NCBI GenBank assembly: GCA_023428785.1
Contig: JAEYWU010000120.1
Coordinates: 1-20,029, forward strand
Direction of reading: 5' to 3'
Origin: Pseudomonadota bacterium
GTDB lineage: Bacteria; Pseudomonadota; Alphaproteobacteria; Caulobacterales; Caulobacteraceae
Length of the DNA stretch: 20,029 nucleotides
Notes under the pieces: generated by a model
The model's input: only the letters and a program-made list of their open reading frames with translations
Databases searched by the model: none
Told to the model about the DNA's origin: nothing
In this document: positions 16,251 through 20,029 of the stretch, in pieces
Layout: each line of letters begins with the position of its first letter
How positions within the stretch are numbered: the stretch's first letter is position 1
Made by a program: the position numbers and the translations under genes

Positions 16251-16742
16251 ATGGGACGCACCGCAGACTATTCGGACCAGAGCTGTTCGATCGCCGCCAC
16301 GCTGGAGGTGATCGGGGACCCCTGGACGCTGCTGGTGATCCGTGACGCCTTCCAGGGCGTGAGCCGGTTCGAACAGTGGCAGGAGCGGCTGGGCGTGGCC
16401 CGCAATGTCCTGGCCTCGCGCCTCAAGACGCTGGTGGCGCATGGGGTGCTGGAGCCGCGGCTTTATTCCGAGCGGCCGCCGCGCAACGAATACGTCCTGA
16501 CCCAGAAGGGCAAGGACCTGTCGGACGTGCTGCTGACCATGCACGCCTGGGGCTCCAAGCATCTGTACGGCGAGATCGACGCTGGCGTGGTCTTCAAGCA
16601 CAAGACCTGCGGGCATGAGCTGACGCCACGCTTGGCGTGCGACTGCTGCGGCCAGATCATCCAGCGGCGCGACATCGAGATGACGCTGAACGCCAACCGG
16701 CCTACGGTCGGCGAGGTGCTGGCCAAGGACGAGGCGGCCTGA
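16251..16742 (+). CDS. HxlR-family winged-helix transcriptional regulator
   Basis: The 163-residue protein begins with the standard HxlR opening, including Cys12 (QSCSIAATLEVIGDPWTLLVIRD). It continues through the winged helix to LEPRLYSERPPRNEYVLTQKGKDL. The C-terminal extension carries Cys120, His122, Cys130, Cys132 and Cys133, a possible metal or redox site. Members sense aldehydes, quinones or redox stress in other bacteria; here the ligand is unknown. The frame is open from TTG at 16188, but the ATG at 16251 gives the family N-terminus. It precedes the hemerythrin gene by 58 bp and is divergent from the thioesterase. Confidence 0.93.
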   Translation: MGRTADYSDQSCSIAATLEVIGDPWTLLVIRDAFQGVSRFEQWQERLGVARNVLASRLKTLVAHGVLEPRLYSERPPRNEYVLTQKGKDLSDVLLTMHAWGSKHLYGEIDAGVVFKHKTCGHELTPRLACDCCGQIIQRRDIEMTLNANRPTVGEVLAKDEAA

Positions 16743-16800
16743 GGCCGCAACCGTAGCCATTTCGGAGCGTTGATCGGCCTTCACGACTGGAGGCTGACCG

Positions 16801-17298
16801 ATGGCGCGCACCGAGACCTATCCCCACGAGATCTTCGCGGACCTGATCCAGGATCACGACAGGCACCGCGACCTGATCGCGCGGATCGAGGCGACCGAGG
16901 GCGAGAGCCCCGAGCGCAAGCGCCTATTCAAGGAGCTGACCAAGGAGATCAAGGGACACGCCGCCGCCGAGGAACAGGCCTTGTGGTCCACGATCCTGAG
17001 AAAGCCCGAGACGACGTCGGAGGCGCGCCACGCTGTGGCCGAGCACAAGGAGCTGGAGGATCTGTTCAACCAGCTGGCCGCGACCGACATGGCGACCAGC
17101 GGCTGGCTGAACCGCTTCCACAAGCTGAAGGAGGAATACCTCCATCACATCGAGGAGGAGGAAGAGGAGATCTTCCCGGCTTCGGCCAAGGTCCTGACCC
17201 AGGAGGACCGCAGCTGGATGGCCTCGGTGTTCGAGAAGCGCAAGCCGATCGAGAAGGGCAAGGCCGAGGTCACGCCCAAGGAAGAGCCGGAGCACTGA
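16801..17298 (+). CDS. Hemerythrin HHE-domain cytoplasmic protein
   Basis: The 165-residue protein is a four-helix hemerythrin-type domain that binds a diiron centre. Ligand candidates are His19 and His22, His53 with Glu57 (GHAAAEEQ), His82 with Glu86, and His115 or His116 with Glu120 (LHHIEEEEEEIFP). Such proteins bind oxygen or NO or store iron, and some respond to stress. There is no signal peptide. The C-terminal 35 residues are Lys/Glu-rich and probably disordered. A GGAGG ribosome site (16789-16793) precedes ATG 16801 by 7 bases. It lies 58 bp after the HxlR gene and may be co-transcribed with it. Confidence 0.9.
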   Translation: MARTETYPHEIFADLIQDHDRHRDLIARIEATEGESPERKRLFKELTKEIKGHAAAEEQALWSTILRKPETTSEARHAVAEHKELEDLFNQLAATDMATSGWLNRFHKLKEEYLHHIEEEEEEIFPASAKVLTQEDRSWMASVFEKRKPIEKGKAEVTPKEEPEH

Positions 17299-17299
17299 C

Positions 17300-17352
17300 G
17301 CTCCTGCCGATGAGGCTGTGAAACGGCGGCGTCAGGAGCATCGAGAGCCTCA
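17300..17352 (+). repeat. Two interlocked 7-bp inverted repeats (pseudoknot topology)
   Basis: GCTCCTG (17300-17306) pairs with CAGGAGC (17333-17339), and TGAGGCT (17311-17317) pairs with AGCCTCA (17346-17352). The two pairs interlock as in an H-type pseudoknot. It starts 2 bases after the hemerythrin stop. Seven-base matches are common by chance in GC-rich DNA, so this is noted, not claimed as functional. Confidence 0.25.
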
Positions 17353-17405
17353 CGGACATCATCCCGGAGGGGTGCAGCCAAGACCGCGCGGCACACGATG
17401 TCAAA

Positions 17406-17437
17406 GACCGGACGCCAGCCTAGAGCGGCGTCCGGTC
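17406..17437 (-). terminator. Strong 11-bp hairpin, probable terminator for the desaturase-like gene
   Basis: GACCGGACGCC (17406-17416) and GGCGTCCGGTC (17427-17437) are perfectly complementary with a 10-base loop. On the minus strand it lies about 74 bases after the gene stop and is followed by UUUGACA, a short U run. On the plus strand it is followed by AGTGGGAAAAAA, so no U tract. It may also stop plus-strand transcripts from the hemerythrin gene. Confidence 0.6.
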
Positions 17438-17510
17438 AGTGGGAAAAAACGACGGGCAGATAGTCGCAAGCGATTGATCCGCGAGGCTTGGCGGCGCTGA
17501 AAAGCGGGCG

Positions 17511-18236
17511 TCAGCCGTCGACGTCGCGCATCATCAGCATCTGTCCGATCAGCCGTTCCTTGTCGTCAGGAAAGCCGCAATCGACGGCGCCCGACCTCGG
17601 ATTGCGCCAGGTGCCGAACATCAAATCCCAGAGCGGCAGGCCGTAGTTGTTCCGATGCGAGCCGCGTTCGTGATGGATGCGGTGCATCTCGGGCCGCTGG
17701 GTGAAGAAGCCCAGCCACCACGGCGTCTTCAGGTCGGCATGGGCGATCAGGTTGAAGACGGTCACACCTATCAAGGCGATGGCCGCAGAGACCGGCCCGA
17801 CGCCGAGAATGGCATAGGACACCACAGCGTTCAGGAGCGTCGCGAGCAGGCCGTCGAGCGGGTGGATGTAGAAGGCGGTCAGGGCCTCGATCCGAGTCGG
17901 GCTGTGATGCAGCTGATGCACCCAGCGCCACAGACGATTGCTCTTGTGGATCAGGCGGTGGTGCCAGTAGGCGACGAAGCTGGCGGCCAGGAAGGTCAGC
18001 AGGCCCGCACTGACCACGTCGATCCGGCCTTCAAGCTTGAGCAGGGAGTGGCCGGCGATCCAGCCCTGGAACAGGAAGCCGGCGGCCACCACTACGATCA
18101 GGTTCAGGGCGTTCAGCGACCCCGCGTAGATCCGCCAGCGCCTGTCGCACGACGCGCCCGAGGCCGGCGCGATCACCTCGCGGGTGAAGATCACCGAGAA
18201 CAGGGCGAAGGTCGCGAAATAGACGAGGATCATCAT
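17511..18236 (-). CDS. Fatty acid hydroxylase / sterol desaturase-family membrane protein
   Basis: The 241-residue protein has the eight-histidine diiron pattern of this family: HHRLIH (92-97), HQLHH (107-111) and HRIHH (185-189), with His125 and His166 also placed to bind metal. Membrane segments are at about 3-22, 42-62, 75-92 and 135-165. Such enzymes hydroxylate or desaturate lipids, carotenoids or hopanoid-type substrates; the substrate here is unknown. The ATG at 18236 (or 18233) follows an AAGG-type ribosome site and gives a normal length. The frame is open to 18347 but overlaps the upstream gene. It is 50 bp downstream of the unknown membrane protein, probably co-transcribed. Confidence 0.92.
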   Translation of the reverse strand: MMILVYFATFALFSVIFTREVIAPASGASCDRRWRIYAGSLNALNLIVVVAAGFLFQGWIAGHSLLKLEGRIDVVSAGLLTFLAASFVAYWHHRLIHKSNRLWRWVHQLHHSPTRIEALTAFYIHPLDGLLATLLNAVVSYAILGVGPVSAAIALIGVTVFNLIAHADLKTPWWLGFFTQRPEMHRIHHERGSHRNNYGLPLWDLMFGTWRNPRSGAVDCGFPDDKERLIGQMLMMRDVDG

Positions 18237-18286
18237 CGGCCGCGACCTTGTGCGAAGGGACCGCTCTGGGCAAGCGGAGCCTCTGA

Positions 18287-18832
18287 TCAGGCGATCGCGG
18301 CCGCGTCCCTGGCAGCCCGACCGAACAGGGTGGCGGCCGAGAGCCACAGGGCGGTGGCGATGCCGCAGAAGACGATGACGAAGGGCTCGGCCTCGAGTGC
18401 GATGAGGGCGGTCGCCGCCTGGGCCAGGGCGGTGGCGTAGAAGACCCAGCGCAGGCGGGCGGCGCGGAAGCCGGCCAGCGGCGCTCCAAGCGCGGCGATG
18501 CCGACGACTGCGAAGAAGACGAGATTGATCGGATTGTCCTCATTGCCGACGATGCCGACGGCGAGGTTGGCCCAGGTGATGACGAACGACGTGGCCAGCG
18601 CGATGACCACGGCCCCGCGATAGAACCAGTTGCTGGTCAGGCGGCTGACGATCTCGACGATGGTGGCCGGGACGCCGAGCATGCCGGCCCAGATGATGTG
18701 GTCGAAGGTCGACCACTGGACCTCGTCGGTGAACTGCTTGGCGATCAGCGGCAGGAGCCACAGGGCGAGGACGCCGCTCCACATCGGGAGGCGCAGGGCG
18801 TTGTCGAGGCGGCGGGATCGGTCGGCGGTCAT
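18287..18832 (-). CDS. Multi-helix integral membrane protein, unknown function
   Basis: The 181-residue reading from ATG 18832 has hydrophobic segments at about 19-34, 73-95, 103-121, 128-146 and 150-170, with a short positively charged N-terminus. A loop motif VGNEDNP (95-101) between helices stands out and looks conserved. I know of similar unnamed proteins but no function. An ATG at 18895 would add 21 residues and bring the start close to the divergent regulator; no ribosome site decides. It is 80 bp from the divergent winged-helix gene and 50 bp before the desaturase-like gene. Confidence 0.75.
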   Translation of the reverse strand: MTADRSRRLDNALRLPMWSGVLALWLLPLIAKQFTDEVQWSTFDHIIWAGMLGVPATIVEIVSRLTSNWFYRGAVVIALATSFVITWANLAVGIVGNEDNPINLVFFAVVGIAALGAPLAGFRAARLRWVFYATALAQAATALIALEAEPFVIVFCGIATALWLSAATLFGRAARDAAAIA

Positions 18833-18912
18833 GGTTGCGTTGGCTCCGGGTTCGGGTGACACATCGACCCTGCCCGCTCGCTGGATGAGGGGCATGAGCA
18901 ACGCCTGAGGAT

Positions 18913-19980
18913 TTGCTGAAATTGGCGCCGGGCCGTTTTCGTTTTGCGGATTTCGAACTGGATGCGGCCGACCGTCGGCTGACGCGCGACGGTGAGCCGG
19001 TCGAGCTGTCGAGCCGCTATCTGGATGCGCTGGTGCTGCTGGTCGGGGACGCCGGCAAGCTGGTGTCCAAGGACCGGTTCATGGGCGAGGTCTGGAAGGG
19101 CGTGCCGGTGACGGACGAGGCCCTGACCCAGTGTATCCGGTCGCTGCGCCGCGCGCTCGGAGACGAGGCGGGACGGCCGCGTTTTATCGAGACCGAGCCC
19201 AAGCATGGGTATCGCTTCGTCGCGCCGGTCGAGACCGTCGAGGGCGCGGCGATCGCACAGTCACAGCCGGTCGCGGCCGAGCCGTCGGCCCTGCAGCAAG
19301 TCGGACGACAGGCGCTGGCCGGCACGGCGGGCGGTGGGGTCGCGGGTGCGGTCGGCGGGCTGATCTATGGGTTTCTGGGGGCGAGCGATCCGCTGCAACC
19401 GGGACTGGGCTCGGGCTCGATCGTGCTGGTCCTGACCTGCGTGACCATCCTGGTGGCGGTGACGGGCGCGGCGGGTGTGTCGCTGGGGATCGCGGCATCG
19501 GACCTGCTGGCGAAGCGGCCGGGGCTCTGGCGGATCGTCGGCGGGGCGCTGGGCGGGATGATCGTGGGCGCGGTGGTCAAGCTGCTGGGGCTGGACGCCT
19601 TTTCGCTGCTGCTGGGCGAGGCGCCGGGCGGCATCACCGGAGGCGGTGGCGGGCTGGTGCTGGGCGCGGCCATCGGGACGGGCGCCTGGCTGGTGGCGCG
19701 CGGGACGCCGTCGCTCCGACGGTCGATGGCCGTCGCCGGGCTGATCGGCGCGCTCGGCGGTGTGGCGATCGGCCTGACGGGCGGGCGGCTGTTCGCGGGC
19801 AGCCTGGATCTGCTCGGCCGCCAGTTCGCGGCGTCGCGCCTGAATATGGACGGTGTGGCTAGGCTGGTCGGCGAAGATGCGTTCGGCCCGATCAGCCGCA
19901 CCGTCACCGGCGGGCTGGAAGGCCTGTTGTTCGGCGCCTGTGTGATCGGCGCGATGTGGCTGGCGACGCGTCGGCCCTGA
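18913..19980 (+). CDS. Winged-helix DNA-binding protein with multi-helix membrane domain
   Basis: Residues about 8-104 form an OmpR-type winged helix (FRFADFELD at 9-17, FMGEVWKG at 56-63, the recognition helix in VTDEALTQCIRSLRRALGD, and FIETEPKHGYRFVAPVE). A linker to about 132 leads to six Gly/Ala-rich membrane helices at about 134-157, 168-194, 206-226, 239-262, 272-294 and 334-352. This is unlike CadC or ToxR, which have one helix and a periplasmic sensor. There is no ATG start: TTG at 18913 or TTG at 18922 is used, with TGAGGA at 18906-18911, too near the first and better placed for the second. It probably controls the divergent membrane-protein and desaturase genes. Confidence 0.85.
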   Translation: MLKLAPGRFRFADFELDAADRRLTRDGEPVELSSRYLDALVLLVGDAGKLVSKDRFMGEVWKGVPVTDEALTQCIRSLRRALGDEAGRPRFIETEPKHGYRFVAPVETVEGAAIAQSQPVAAEPSALQQVGRQALAGTAGGGVAGAVGGLIYGFLGASDPLQPGLGSGSIVLVLTCVTILVAVTGAAGVSLGIAASDLLAKRPGLWRIVGGALGGMIVGAVVKLLGLDAFSLLLGEAPGGITGGGGGLVLGAAIGTGAWLVARGTPSLRRSMAVAGLIGALGGVAIGLTGGRLFAGSLDLLGRQFAASRLNMDGVARLVGEDAFGPISRTVTGGLEGLLFGACVIGAMWLATRRP

Positions 19981-20029
19981 AACGACGACAGCCCGGGCCC
20001 CCCCCCCCCGGGGGGCGCGGCCCCGCCCC
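19981..20029. repeat. Low-complexity GC end of window
   Basis: The end has a 12-base C run (19998-20009), a 6-base G run (20010-20015) and a tail of G/C only. GCCCGGGC (19991-19998) is a palindrome. It directly follows the regulator stop, so it could hide a real terminator hairpin, but homopolymers like these at a sequence end are typical of assembly or sequencing artefacts. Confidence 0.7.

Larger units (their letters stand above)
17299..17510. other. Intergenic stretch after the hemerythrin gene
   Basis: This 212-bp gap lies between the plus-strand hemerythrin gene and the minus-strand desaturase-like gene. It has the interlocked repeats at 17300-17352 and the long hairpin at 17406-17437. 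A GTG-initiated 60-codon plus frame (17318-17500) is very Arg-rich, lacks a ribosome site and runs through the hairpin, so it is not called. No other gene is supported. Confidence 0.6.

Noticed and set aside
17318..17500. 60-codon Arg-rich plus-strand frame after the hemerythrin gene
   Set aside because: GTG start without a ribosome site, runs through the perfect hairpin, and composition is not protein-like.

Overview
The window is about 20 kb of very GC-rich alphaproteobacterial chromosome. Gene order, the tilS/cpoB/pal/tolB arrangement and the protein sequences point to Caulobacterales, most likely Brevundimonas or a close relative. This placement is by recognition, not by a search. No rRNA, tRNA, CRISPR, insertion sequence or prophage signal was seen. 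The window starts inside ftsH. It ends in a 39-base stretch of almost pure G and C that looks like a contig edge.

Region 1 (1-10194, all minus strand) is the envelope block. In transcription order it holds a secreted small hypothetical protein, a YpfJ-type zinc metallopeptidase, ybgC, tolQ, tolR, tolA, tolB, pal, cpoB, tilS and ftsH. The Tol-Pal genes build the inner-membrane motor (TolQ-TolR-TolA), the periplasmic TolB and the outer-membrane lipoprotein Pal, which together constrict the outer membrane during division. CpoB and YbgC are the usual partners. tilS overlaps cpoB and ftsH follows tilS closely, so lysidine synthesis and membrane proteolysis are probably read from the cpoB side. A terminator-like hairpin sits between pal and cpoB.

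Region 2 (10440-13177) is accessory. It has a minus-strand hypothetical, then a plus-strand operon of a four-helix membrane protein, a 66-residue Xre-type repressor and a secreted alpha/beta hydrolase. The promoter carries four copies of a GTCATG-type half-site, a good candidate for autoregulation. Next comes a 51-codon ORF that the supplied ORF calls missed, with a strong Shine-Dalgarno and a Fur-box-like sequence just upstream. A GreA/GreB-family protein lacking the usual acidic tip motif follows.

Region 3 (13174-16021, minus) contains an acyl-CoA thioesterase-like protein, a glutathione S-transferase-like protein and a biosynthetic-type thiolase, probably acyl-CoA metabolism. Divergent from it are an HxlR-family regulator and a hemerythrin-domain protein (16251-17298, plus), with a palindrome in the shared upstream region.

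Region 4 (17511-19980) has a fatty acid hydroxylase/sterol desaturase-family membrane protein and an unknown multi-helix membrane protein on minus. Divergent from them is a membrane regulator combining an OmpR-type winged helix with a glycine-rich six-helix membrane domain. No wholly new system was proven. The best leads are the Fur-box-like small gene, the Xre operator array and the winged-helix membrane regulator with its divergent neighbours.
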